Positions 25,329 through 37,384 of a stretch of 64,000 nt of DNA are shown piece by piece. This stretch comes from Monosporascus cannonballus (lineage: Eukaryota; Ascomycota; Sordariomycetes; Xylariales): assembly GCA_004154925.1 (NCBI GenBank), contig QJNS01000226.1, forward strand, positions 1-64,000, written 5' to 3'. The translations under genes and the position numbers were made by a program. Within the stretch, counting starts at the first letter, position 1. Each line of letters opens with the position of its first letter. The notes beneath the pieces are model-generated. The model saw only the letters and a program-made list of their open reading frames with translations. It ran no database searches and was not told the DNA's origin.

Positions 25329-25357
25329 TGCTAAGAACCATCCGGAGAGCTTATATA
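25329..25357. repeat. Right terminal inverted repeat of the pogo-type element
   Basis: Reads TGCTAAGAACCATCCGGAGA followed by GCTTATATA; reverse complement of 17332-17360 allowing RIP-type changes. It begins only five bases beyond the G2 duplication, which shows how short the transposon's 5' leader is. Confidence 0.8.
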
Positions 25358-26429
25358 ATATGTTAATAAAAAATGGCAAAAGCTTTTAAAATTAATGCAT
25401 TAAAAACTTTATTGTTACAAAACTCTATATAAAACTTTAAAAAACACGTAATCGAATTAAAAAAAGTTTTTAATATAAAAACAAAATGTTTAAAGCTATA
25501 ATCAACTTAAAAACGGAAAGCACTTGTATTTCACTAATAAGAATAACAAATATGAAATTTCATAAAAATAGAAATTAATATTTTACAAATTACTTATAAT
25601 ACACGAAAACGTATCCAGGTACGAAAATAAACATATATTCTGAAAACCCGGAAAACACTTTATTAAGATCTAAAGATATTAAACAAAACTTTTACTAGCC
25701 ATAACGAATATCTTAAAATACAATATTATTCTAGCAACACTATAATTCTATTTCAATAATCCAAATTTTAAAAAAATTTAAAAATAAAAAATTATAAACT
25801 ACTACCATATACACAATAAGATTAATAAATACCTGTTAAGAAAAGATTTCATCCTAAATTCCAGAAAAACTATTATATAAATCTTCAAAAGGTAAAAACA
25901 CTATAAAAACCATATTACTGGACTTAAAAAAATACATTTAACTTTTTAAATCCTTAGCAAACTACCTCCTACTTATAATATCCAAACTTAAGAATAACAA
26001 ATAAAAAAACTAAAACGAAAATCCCATTTCTCGACTCATAATTCATTACAAATAAGTAAATAATATTACTAAACAAATTACATACATTGTAATTTTTATA
26101 AATATATTTAAGAAGAACAGTAACAAACTAAAATAATTTATAGCATTTAATTGTCGAAACAGGTACTGTCGTATCTAAACAACTAAAAATAAAATGAAAA
26201 ACCGGCTGTAAAATAACATACGGATATTACTAACATCGAATTATGCTTATAGGGTTTATTAATACCTCGGCAAATTTCTAGCAATTATTTATAATTACTT
26301 TTTGAAAATTGTTATTGTTATATAATGTTATATTCGTATACCTTGAAAATACACTTATTTATTCAACAACCTTAAAAAATATAAAAAACAAAATGCTTCA
26401 GCATTTAAAACATTAGAAAATGTAAATAT
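25358..26429. other. AT-rich DNA with milder RIP signature, unassigned
   Basis: Like 16068-17331 this stretch keeps many CpA dinucleotides. No frame, repeat pair or family motif is recognised. The left edge of element X follows. Confidence 0.4.
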
Positions 26430-26565
26430 TGAATTAGGGTCGTGGGAGAATTGGTCTTGATCAGTACATAAATGGAAATGGTCGTAAATAATGCCTAGGG
26501 GTTAAACCTATAGCGAAAAAGAACTCCTTAATATATATACGAAATCCGGGCTTTCTGATCAGCCG
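26430..26565 (-). repeat. X 3' LTR, left part
   Basis: Starts TGAATTAGGG at 26430 and matches the right LTR (43819 on), including the block CGTAAATAATGCCTAGGGGT. It lacks about 105 bp that the right LTR carries between the two matching parts. G3 interrupts it after AGCCG. Confidence 0.75.
26561..26565. repeat. Target site duplication of G3, left copy (AGCCG)
   Basis: AGCCG before the G3 left LTR is repeated at 33107-33111. The uninterrupted X LTR on the right reads AAGCCGAGG at the same place (about 44055), confirming the empty site. Confidence 0.9.
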
Positions 26566-26935
26566 TATGGCGAGCTATGAGGTTTAACCAACTATTAAAC
26601 CTTAAGTCAACGGATTTATGTTAACAGAAGTATCTTAAAAATCTAAACAATAAATACAATAAGCTATTACGTCTCGTAATGCCAAAAATGCCTTAAGTAA
26701 CGAATTATTATTATAAGTTAAAGCTATTTAAATTATAGAAATAATAAGTATATATATATTTTTTGGCTTAATTATTCGTAATTACGTTATTAATAATAAT
26801 TACGATTATTTAGGATTATTTTTAATTACTAATAATTACTAGCTTAATAATAATTACCGTTACGTAACCCCGGAAATAATCCGTATATTCCTTATTTAAC
26901 CGGTTTTTAAAACCAGAATTTATCGGGTCATAATA
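26566..26935 (-). repeat. G3 3' LTR
   Basis: 370 bp; begins TATGGCGAGC (TG expected) and ends TAATA against TAACA in the other copy. The minus-strand 69-codon opening at 26822-27031 spans the LTR edge and probably includes the last residues of pol. Confidence 0.85.
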
Positions 26936-27360
26936 CGATTTCCCCTTTTCCAAAATCTTACTTTCAAAAATTTTTTTTTTTCGTTTAATAAATATCTTTT
27001 CTTTTTTAATTATATTATTTCGTATTTCCAAAATTCGTCGTACTTTTCGTTTTTTTACCGTTTATCGTGCTAATTTCGTAAAAACCTTTAACGAATTTAA
27101 TTACGAAATTATATTTTATTTTTATTATTTTTCGAAAAATATAAAGTATAAAATAATAAAAAATGTTTTAAAATATAAAGAATATATTAATCGAAATTAA
27201 TTTTATAATAATACCGGCGTACCTATTTTTTTTCAAAATATTTATCGCAAATATTAACGTTTGGAATACAAAAAAACGTTTGCCGAAAAATAATTATTAA
27301 AATTTTAACGGCTTTATTTTAAGATTTAATGTAAATATCAAAAAAAAAAAAAGTTTTTTT

Positions 27361-27525
27361 TCGTTTTATTTGTTTATATAAATAAAAAATGTCAATTCGT
27401 TTAAAAAATATTATTATAATATAACGTAAATTTTAATCATTAAATAAATTAAAAAAACAAAAATATTGAAAATAAAAATAATTAAAAGCTATTATTATAA
27501 TTATTACGTTAATATATATTGTAAT
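27361..27525 (+). pseudogene. Possible antisense coiled-coil ORF remnant of G3
   Basis: On the strand opposite to gag-pol and at the same place as the G1 antisense gene, a frame reads MSIRLKNIIII, a stop, then SLNKLKKTKILKIKIIK. The Arg/Lys/Leu spacing and the 'SLNKLKKTK' block match the coiled-coil part of G6 (NLNQLEE) and G1 (NLKELNK). The N-terminal Cys region cannot be followed. RIP in this element is so heavy that this is a tentative call. Confidence 0.35.
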
Positions 27526-28389
27526 TAATTAATCCGATATTCCGGTTATTAATTAATTAATTATTAATTAAAATGTATTTATTATTATTATTAAAAGTTT
27601 TTTAATAAGCGTTAAATATTAATAAAGTTTTTAATAAATTTCCAGATATTTTCGAAATTTAAATATTTTTTTTATTTAATTAAATATTAAGTAAATTTAT
27701 TTTATTTTCGTATATTAAATATTTTTTCCATTTTATATATTTATTTATTTTTTATTTTTATGTTATTTTATACCGTATATATTTTATTTATATTTGTTAT
27801 TAATTCGAATAAAAAATATAAAAAATTAAATAAAATTTAATTTTTAATGGAAATTTTAATTAATAATTTTTTTAAATTTTTTAGCAATTTTATATAAACC
27901 GATATATTTAAAATTAAGTCTTTTATTAAGTTTTTTTTATTTAAAAATTTTTTATATTAAATTCTTTTTTCGAAAATTAATTTTTTTAATTTGTTTTAAT
28001 TATAATATTTATTTATTTAATTTCGTATAAATTTTATTTTTATTTTTAATTTTTAATATATTATTATAATTATTTTAATATAAAATTATTTTAATATTAA
28101 ATAAATTATTATTACGTATTTTTTTATAAATTTTTAAAATAAAATTAAAATTTATATTTATAAATATTATTTTAATATTTTTTTAATAATTAATATTATA
28201 AGTTAATTATACGATTAATAATTTTTAATTTAATAATTTTATTTATAATTAATATAATATTATAAATAAGTTTTTAAAATTTAATTAATTGATTTATTTA
28301 TTTATTTATTTATAATTTAAATATATTAAATAATTAATAATTTAAATTAATTTATATTATAAAATTATATTAAAATTTAAATATACAAA

Positions 28390-28620
28390 TTAATTTTTTA
28401 TTTAATATAATTTTTATTAATAAACCCTATATATTAAAAATATATTTTAAAAAATATATATTAATTATTCGGTTTTTATATTTTTATAATATGATAAAAA
28501 ATAAGAAAATTTTGTAAATTAGTTAATAATTACGAAAATATTATTATAATATATTTTTGTATTTAAAATTTTTAATATAAAAAATTTAATAATAAAATTA
28601 AATAAAATTAAATATTATAA
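28390..28620 (-). pseudogene. G3 integrase region
   Basis: Placed by collinearity with G1 10995-11228; scattered identical blocks remain on the minus strand, including the TACGAAAATATTATTATAAT segment near 28535. No catalytic residue can be read with confidence. Confidence 0.45.
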
Positions 28621-29499
28621 TTATTTTATAATTAATAATAATTATAATTTTTTATATAGTTTATATCGTCAAATTTTTATTTTAACGTAAATATTATATT
28701 GCCGTATAATTTTTATACCGTTAATTTTATTTTAAAAAATATATACGTTAAATGTTTTTAATATTTTATTAATCCTTAAATATTTATATAATTAATATTT
28801 ATATGTTTTTTGTATTAAAATTTTTAAATATTTTTTTAAAATTTATATTTTATTTATTTTTTAAATTTTTTAAAAAATATTATTATATTATTAAATTTTT
28901 TAATATATATTATAAAATATTTCTCGAATTATCGTAATTTGTCGTAACCGTAAATATTTTTTATAATAATATTAAAAATAATATATTTAATTTTAATTAA
29001 TTTTTTAAAAAATTTAATTATTTATTTAAAATATTTATTATATTATTTTTTAATTTTTTTTATAAATAATAATAAAATTAAAATTTGCCGAATTTGGTAT
29101 ATATTTTAATTATTATTTTATAAATTTCTTAATTATAATAAATTAAATAAAATTTTAATAATCCGTATAAATTTTAATTTGATATAAGTTTTTCTTTAAG
29201 AAATACTTAAATTCTCGAAATATTATAATAATAGCTATAAAATTTTTATTTAAAAAATTTTAATTAAATTCGGTTTTTTTAATTATATAAAAAATTATAA
29301 TAAAATAAAATTTGTTTTAATTATTTTATTATTTAATTATTATATTTAATATATAATTTAAAATTTTAATTTTTAATTTAACGGAATAATTTAAATCGTA
29401 TATAATTAATATTAATTTATTAATACTTATATGTTTAATATTTTGAAATATTTTTTCCGTATTTAACGTTTATTTAAATTTTTTTTCGTAAAATTTATT

Positions 29500-30200
29500 A
29501 AAAATATAATTATTTTATTAAAATTTCGATTAAATTTTTTATAATAATTAAAAAATTTAAAAAAATGCTTATATTTTTTTATTTATCGTTAATATTTATT
29601 ATTTTAAAATTATAATATTTTGTAAAAAATTTATTTGAATATATTTTAAATATTTTATTTTTTATATATAAAATTAATTTTTTTACATTAATAAGTAATT
29701 TTATATTTTATAAAATTTTTAAAATTTTATAAACATATTTTGTATATATTTTTTTCTTTTTAAAAAAATGAAAATATCGTTGAAATAATAAATAACGAAA
29801 ATATTAACATATTTTCGTAATATATAATTAATTATTTGTTAAAAAATCGTTAATACGTTTGTAAATTTTATTAATATAATTAAATATTTAAATAATTTAT
29901 ATTTTATGTTAAAAATTATTTTTTATTTATATTTTTTTAAATTATATTAAAATTACATTTATTTTTGTAAGTAAATATTATAAATTATTTAATTTTATAA
30001 CGTTAATTTTTTATTTCCGTAATTAAATATAAATTGTAATGTTCCGAATTTTTAAATACGAAAAATATTAAATATTTTATTAATAATTTTAAAAATTAAA
30101 ATTATTTTTTATAACCGATTTTCAAGTATTTTTTTAAAAATATGTAATTTATTTCCGTTAAAATTATAAATAAAGTAAAATTTTATTAAAAATCCTTCTT
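29500..30200 (-). pseudogene. G3 reverse transcriptase domain
   Basis: The catalytic box on the minus strand reads VIYYFNDIF, with YFND at 29776-29787: the first Asp of YFDD has become Asn by a G-to-A change. Flanks align with G1 12300-12900. Confidence 0.65.
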
Positions 30201-32735
30201 TAAAAATTATTTTATAATTTTATTTATTATATTATAATAATTTCGTATCGATTTTTTTAAAAAACTTATTCGTATTTATAATATTATAATAATATATTAA
30301 TTAAATTTTTTAATTTTTAAACTTTTTTATTTTAAATTATTATTTAATTATTTTAATTTTATTTTAATAATAATAACGATATATCATATTTTTTTAATAT
30401 TTATTTATTTTATTTTGTTTTTTTAAGTGATAAAATATTTATTATAATTTTATATTTATATTTATTACTATTATTAATTAAGTATTCAAATTTTAATTTT
30501 TTTTATTTATTAATAAAAAAAAATTATTTAATTAATTATGTTATTAATTAAAATTCCGTATTAATATATTTATAATAATTTTAAAATTATATTATAAATA
30601 TTCGATTAAAATAATATCGAAATTAACTATTTAATATTATCCTTTAATAAAAATATCGAAATAATTAATTTTGCGTATAATTTTTCCGTTATTATAAATA
30701 ATTTTTTAATTTTTAATAAATATTATTATATAAGGTTTTAATATATATTTCCATAATAATTTAAATTTATTAATTATATTTAATATAATATAATTTCCGC
30801 TCAAAGTTTTATAATTTATTATTATAATATATTAATATATTCCGATTTATATTTTTAAATAATAACATTATTAACGTTTTTTATTATTATGTTTAAAATC
30901 TTTTTTAAAAAATTTTTTAATTCCTTTAGGTTTGGTTATTTTACAGCTTTTTTATAAGTAATGTTTTTTTAATTTTTATTTGAATTTATTAAGTTTTATT
31001 TATATGTTTTTGTTTAATATATTTAATTATTATATTTATTATTATTATCGGCGTATTACTTTTTTTAAATTATATTAATTATTTTTAAATTTTGTACAGT
31101 TTTTTTTATCGAATAAATTATTTTTTTATATTTACGATTATATTTTATTATACGTTATTTCGATTATTATTTTAAAGATTCTTTATAAATTAACGGAATT
31201 TTAATTTTTTATAAGGATTTATCGTAAATATTACTTTAAAATAAAAATCCGTAATAATTTTTTAATAATATTTTTTTACCGTACGTTAAATTAATTTTTT
31301 TATTTAATAATTATATTATTTATAATAATAAAAAAGGTTTTTTACGGGTATTATTTTTCTTTAGGTTAATTTTTTATTTTAATTAATTATTAAATATTTT
31401 TTAAAACTTATAATTTAAAATTATTAATATTATTATTTATTATTTTTATTATATTCGGTATAATTTGGGAAATTAAATTTTTCGTAATATATATAAGTAA
31501 TTTATACGTAAATATGTTATTTTTATATTTCGTAATTAAGATATTTCCGTCGTTAATAATATATAATATATATTTTACCGTATTAATTAAATATTTTAAA
31601 ATAAATTTTTTGGTTTAATTTTAATATATACGTAATTATTTTTATAATGTTTTTATTATATTTATAATATTTATTAAATTAGTTTTTTAATTTTTTATAT
31701 TTTTCGTTAAATTTCTTATTATAATTATCCTTATTAAACTTTTTATTTAAAACTTAATATATATTTAGTTTAAATTATATTAATAATTTTATTATTATTA
31801 TTTTAATTATATTTAAATTATTTTTCCGATATAAGGATTTAATTATTTTATTATAGCTTTTTGGATGTTTTATATTTATAAATTTTATATTTTATTTTGC
31901 CGTAATTAAAATATTTAATTTAATTTTAATTTTATTTATAAATAATGCCAAATTCCATAAGTTTTAATATCGTTCCGTAAAAAATAAAAAATATATTTCG
32001 TTTTTTCCTTTAATTAAATTTATATGTTAAACGTAAAACGTATATTTTTTATTTCTTAAATTATTAATTATTAATTTTAATTACTTTTATAATATACCGA
32101 TTTAAAATAATTAATTATTTAATCCAAATACTTTTATTTTTTATATTTTTTAAAAATTTTTATAAAATATATTAATAAAGATATTAATTTTGTTATTTTT
32201 TTATTCCGTTTTAATTATAAAACTTTTAAAAATTACGGTATATTTAAACGTAAATCTTTTTTATTAAAATTACAGAAATTATTAAGTCGTTAATTATTTT
32301 TTATCCGGATTACCGAAATTATTATATATTTTATTTTCGAAAATAATATAAAAAAAACTTTATTTATTTTTTTATTTTCAGAAAATTTCTTATAATAAGT
32401 TTAAATTAATTAACCGTATTTTTTAATAAATATATTTTTATTATTAGGATTATATCCGTTAAATTATTAAAATTTAAAAAACGAAAATAAATTTATATTT
32501 AAATTAAAAAAGTTTAAAGGTTAACTTTTTTATTATAAGGTTCCGGTTTTTTCGGTTTTATATAAACAAAAAAAAGTTAAATAAATAATATAACTTTAAA
32601 TTATCCAATTTTTTTTATTTCCCGAATTCGAACTTAAAACTGTTAAATAAAGATTTCCTAAATATTAATCAATATTTTAATAATATTAAATATTATTTAA
32701 AATATAACGGTATTATTAAATAAAAATTTATAATA

Positions 32736-33106
32736 TATAATAAATTATAAAATTTAATTAATTATTAAACTTTAAGTCGACGGATTTATATTAATAAAAA
32801 TATTATAAAAATCTAAATAATAAATATAATAAGGTATTATATTTCGTAATGCCGAAAATATTTTAAATAACGAATTATTATTATAAGTTAAAGTTATTTA
32901 AATTATAAAAATAGTAAATATATATATATTTTTTTAACTTTATTATTCGTAATTACGTTATTAATAATAATCATAATTATTTGGGATTACTTTTGATCAT
33001 TAATGATTATTAGCTTGGCAGTGATTACCGTTACGTAACCCCGGAGATGGCCCATATGCTCCTTGCCTAACCGTTTCTTGAGACCGGAGCTTGTCGGGTC
33101 GTAACA
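32736..33106 (-). repeat. G3 5' LTR
   Basis: 371 bp. The U3 side (right, about 32990-33106) is GC-rich and nearly free of RIP, the R-U5 side is heavily mutated. Minus strand start TGTTACGACCCGACAAGC. Confidence 0.85.
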
Positions 33107-33111
33107 AGCCG
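33107..33111. repeat. Target site duplication of G3, right copy (AGCCG)
   Basis: Identical to 26561-26565. Confidence 0.9.
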
Positions 33112-33147
33112 AGCTTAATTATGGGTGTAACACCCTGCCCTATTTCA
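33112..33147 (-). repeat. X 3' LTR, right part
   Basis: Continues the X LTR after the G3 insertion: it contains ATGGGTGTAACACCCTGCCC and ends TTTCA, as 44060-44095 does. Confidence 0.8.
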
Positions 33148-33157
33148 AACCTCCTTT
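33148..33157 (-). other. X polypurine tract
   Basis: Minus strand GAAAGGAGGTT next to the start of the 3' LTR. Confidence 0.6.
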
Positions 33158-34648
33158 CTTACGATAAAAATGTCCCTGTTTTATCGTAAAAAAACAATAA
33201 TAACTTAACGCCATAACAAATATATTATACTTACGTCTTTATTAATTAAAATTTTTTCTTTCGACATAATATATTTTTTTAGCATTCTTAATCCAAGGTT
33301 CCGATTTCGTCTTTTAACTTTTTCTGTTAAAAAGCTTTTCCCCGGTTCTTTTATGCTTTATTTTCCGATTATTAATCGCTGATTAACGCCTTGTACTTTT
33401 TCTAACCTGGCCATCCCGGGACAAATAAGGTTTTAGTCGTTTCCCAGCAGTTTGATATATATTCCCTACCCATTAATACGGGGTTTTCTAAGTTTCTGCC
33501 AGTATAGCTCGGGTACGCTAATTATTAATTAACGGGCGAAATATATCCTTTGCTTTAATATTATTATGTAATTTACGCGTTAATTCGGGGCCGTTTTGAG
33601 GTTAATGAGGTATACGAACATCCTGATCGGAAAATAAAAAAAAATCCGGAAAGTTTTCAGAAATAAATAACGGACGTTTACTAGGCTAAAATCTTTTAAG
33701 TACGTTCTTATCCTGATTTCTGTTATATAAACCAAGGTACGCCCTAATCTCCCTTTCTATATATTTAACCAATTATTTTTCCTTATTTAAAGTCGGCTTT
33801 TATATTCCTTATAAACCAAGTTCTCGTATAATAATATAAAATAAGTAAACCAGGCAAATACCACATATTCAGCCAAAATATTATTTAAGGGTCCTGGCTC
33901 TATTAATACGTATTGGTAAATTGTTAAAACCAGTTTATTTTTATTCTTATCGGTAAAATTTTAATATTTTCCTAATTCGATTGTCTAAAAGGATACTGTC
34001 AAATACTATAAAGGTACGCTTTAATTAAATATGTAAAAGGCCAACCTAATGCCCATATCCCTTAGTTTTATTAATACGAATAATACCGTAGGCTATCGTT
34101 TAAACGTAATTAAGAACCGAAGTACGGATAACATCTTTTATCTTTTTATCCAGTAACGTATAATATCCTTGGATAATAAAACGACCAGCTTCGAAAATAT
34201 ATACCAGCTTATTTTTCATGGCCTTACGCGAAAGTACATATATTAATGCAATAATATTCTTAAATTGAAAATATTCCTCGTTAATAATAAATATAATGGT
34301 TTTTCAAAGTCGTACAGTTACGGCATTATGCCATAAATCCGGTTTCTTTCCGAAATCTGGAAATATTCCAGAATAATTTTAAAGGCCACTTTTCCCTTAA
34401 TTATATGGGGCAATAAGTATTAATCGATTAAAGTTAACTTTTCGACCAAGACGGAATATGGCAATATAAGATAAAACGTCGCCGTATAGCTTTTTCAGTA
34501 TTTTCTCAAATTTTGACGTACCCAAAACGTTAATATTCGTAGCCTTACTTAACTTACCAAATCTAAATTAATTTATTTTCTCAGGATTTAACTCAGAATT
34601 AATTCGAATCAATTTTTTGAACTGCTTTTTCGACGACGTCGATACCAT
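33148..34648 (-). pseudogene. Unidentified ORF between pol and the 3' LTR of X
   Basis: From ATG 34648 on the minus strand one frame reads for most of 1.5 kb with only RIP-type stops, ending close to the polypurine tract. It starts MVSTSSKKQFKKLIRI. A well-preserved stretch near 34130-34330 contains IALIYVLSRKAMKNKLVYIF and YYTLLDKKIKDVIRTS. Composition is mixed hydrophobic and basic, with no zinc finger, DDE triad or clear membrane segment. It is in the same orientation as gag-pol, in the place of env-like or accessory ORFs of other retroelements. I do not recognise the family; a captured host gene or a nested element is also possible. Confidence 0.45.
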
Positions 34649-35575
34649 AATATATATAATAATATCTGGGTATATAATAAAAAGGAATCGTAATGCAAAT
34701 AAATAAATATGTGATATAATTAATAAACTACAAAATTAATCTAATATTAAAAATCTTTGATCGTAACAATAAAAAATAACAACAATTAATCGATAATATA
34801 CTTGCTGTTCCCAATTATCTTTCTGAAGAAAATTCTGGTATACTTATAAAAATTCCAAAAAGTTTTTATTTAATATTATTAAAAAAAAGTACCGTACGTT
34901 TTTATTATCTTTGATTAATTGCTTATAGGCGTTATTGTTTTTATACCTTTTTAAGTTTTAACTTCTATAATCCCCCATTTTCTTTTTATTAACAATATTT
35001 ATCACCTATTTACGTATATTAACATCTGTACCCATATGCATCTTCCGGTTTTTTTTTCAGCACGTCTAATTAGTTTATTATAGGTATTTCAAATCGTTAA
35101 AACTTTCCAAATGTTAAGGTTCCTGCGTTAATGCGGATCCTGAAAAACTAGTTTAGTAAATAATCCATCGTTAATTAAAAATAATATTTCCGATACTGTT
35201 AAAAACGTTTAAATTAAATATAATCAAAATTTTTGAAATTTCGATTATTTTTCGATATATCGTTATTACGTTCTTAAAGCCTTTAAGCACCCCATATTCG
35301 TTAAGCCCTTTATCCGCAAAATAAATAGACTTTTAACTCCTTAGCTTTAGTGTAACGATAAGCCTTTAATTAACGCATCCGATATTTATAAAAGCCAAAA
35401 TCACATATATCGTTAGGCTCTTAACAAATCAAATTTCCGTTAATATTCTTTTCCCATATTTCAGCATATAATTAATATCTAAAATATTAACGCGGTTATT
35501 ATTTATATCATTTCAAAACATTTCGAAATAAAACATTTTTCTTATCGTAATTTATTTTATCATAATTAATAATAA

Positions 35576-35800
35576 ATGCTTCAGGCAATATCCATTTCGT
35601 TTACCTCCGGTCCCGTTACAGGTCGGTTCCTAAAATGGCGAATTACCGGTGCCAATTTCTGGGAAACTGCCAACGCCCAGTCGCCGATCACCAAAATGCG
35701 GCTTTCCAAAAGCAAGCCCGGGATAAAAGCCGTATTTATCGAGGTTATCCGCGGCGGTTCTTTAGGTCAACTTATTGTACATTTTATTAAGGACTTTTAA
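35576..35800. other. Non-RIP island with overlapping open frames inside X
   Basis: About 225 bases of ordinary GC content stand inside heavily mutated element X. The plus strand is open for 74 codons (starts MLQAISISFTSGPVTG) and the minus strand is open for about 58 codons in one frame (ends VTGPEVNEMDIA before a stop), so direction cannot be decided. X is transcribed on the minus strand. The escape from RIP suggests the segment was not part of a repeated sequence, for example captured host DNA or a late insertion. No function is proposed. Confidence 0.4.
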
Positions 35801-37126
35801 TACGTACATGGGCTGTTTATTTAAGCTTTTAAAATACCTAATTTAATACCTTATAAATTTTGTAAAAAAAGTTATGTTTCTAAATCGGCTAAGAATTACG
35901 GGATATTTTTATATTTCGGATATATATCGTTTCTTAGTTTCGCGGAAAATATCTATAATAATTGTATTGGATTAATCGATAAGTGTAATTATGTATTTAG
36001 GGATAATTAATTTAAGGATTTACGAATACGGTTTATAAAAAACTGCAAATCAAATTAAATATTTATAAATTAAACTATTAAATTCTTTACGAATTTAATA
36101 AAACTTACTTTTAACGTTTAACTGAAAAAAGGCTTACCGATTTCCGTTATATAACTAAAATTTGTAATATTTCGAAAAATTCCGATAAATTATTACATTA
36201 GCATTTTAACAATTTTAAGTATCAAATACAAACATAAACTAACATATCTTTTTATATATTAATGCGTTATAAATAAGCGTCATAATTCTTTTATCCGATT
36301 AATTAATTTCGTTTGTGCTATTATTATCTATAACTGCATAACCTTCGAATTGTTTATTCGGTATCTGAACGTCCATATTTATTTTAACCGATTTTATGGT
36401 CTTAAGTTTTTGATTTTCTGTTAGCTTAATATTTATACCGTTTAATATTTCGTTCGTAATATCGTATAACCAATTAAGTATATCTGGTAATAATTTTATA
36501 CAGTTATTATTTTACAAATTAATCCGCTTTTAATATTCTTTTTCATCTTTAACAAATTACTTTAATCTATTAATTGAAAAAATTCCCCCTAATATTATAC
36601 CATTAAGTTCCTTTAAACGGTAAATGCCATAATTAATTAAATTATTAATTACATATAATTCCGTTTATCGGTACTTTAGCTTTATCTTTTAGGATATATT
36701 AATATATGGTAATATATTATAAGGCAATATTAAGTCGTTAATTTCCAAAGGCCGAAGCCCTATTTTTGTTTTGTTTTTTTAATTAACAAATTAAGCAGCT
36801 TTACGGCGTTACGTAATAATCACCTTAATTATTTTAATACCGTGGTCAGCTTTACGTTCCAGTAACCTAATTCGATATGTAATTAAAGTTTCCCTTAATA
36901 TATTAGTATCTCATATTATAATCCTTTATGTCGGTATTACAATTTCGATCGGTAAAAACGCTTTTTGGCCGCATAATAACTTATAAAGGCTAAGACCGTA
37001 ATTTTTTATAATGGTAATATCCGCGAAAACCATTTTTAGCAGGAGCTTAACCTATTTTTTACCTATACCATTTATCGTTTTCATTAATCCTTTAACAATC
37101 GGGATATGCCTTTTCTCGATTAGTTC

Positions 37127-37384
37127 TTACTGCAAAATAACGTATGCAGCTCTAATATTTTGTTTAATCCCAAATATTTTGTAGGGTTCCGTAACTTTTC
37201 TTTTATTCTTAAAACCTTTATCGATTTTAATTTTAACCGGAATTCCGTATCGGTAAAAGATATATTTGTCCAGGAACTTTTTAATTGCTATAAATGTTAT
37301 TATACGCAAAGCTTTGGTTTCGAAATATAAGGATAATTCGTATCGGGCTTCGATAATTGCTTTATACCCGTTATCGTTTGGCAT
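37127..37384 (-). pseudogene. X integrase core domain
   Basis: The minus-strand frame is open for 85 codons and starts MPNDNGYKAIIEARYELSLY, continuing ETKALRIITFIAIKKFL, FYRYGIPVKIKIDKG and GIKQNIRAAY. This matches a fungal gypsy integrase lineage with the pattern 'GY..I..ARDDLS', 'E..AL...TS..V..F', 'RYG....I..D.G'. Both catalytic-core landmarks are visible; the first Asp pair reads RYEL. Downstream sequence (36900-37120) continues the domain with RIP stops. The lineage differs from G1-G6. Confidence 0.8.

Larger units (their letters stand above)
17332..25357 (-). mobile_element. Fot1/pogo-type DNA transposon, interrupted by G2
   Basis: 29-bp terminal inverted repeats at 17332-17360 and 25329-25357 agree at every position once C/T and G/A changes are allowed. 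After removal of the 6295-bp G2 insert and one 5-bp duplication the element is about 1726 bp, near the usual Fot1/pogo size. It encodes one transposase on the minus strand (ATG at 18983). G2 sits about 40 bp upstream of that start codon, in the 5' leader. The expected TA target duplication is not clear at either edge. Confidence 0.8.
26566..33106 (-). mobile_element. G3: complete Ty3/gypsy element inside the LTR of X
   Basis: This 6541-bp minus-strand element has LTRs of 370 and 371 bp and a perfect AGCCG duplication. Its interior is collinear with G1 (integrase about 28390-28620, RT near 29776-29787), and its pol C-terminus reads up to the 3' LTR. It is the most heavily mutated element of the window: long runs contain almost no G or C. 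Its U3 belongs to the type shared with G4 (TGTTACGACCC start). It is younger than X but has suffered more RIP. Confidence 0.85.
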
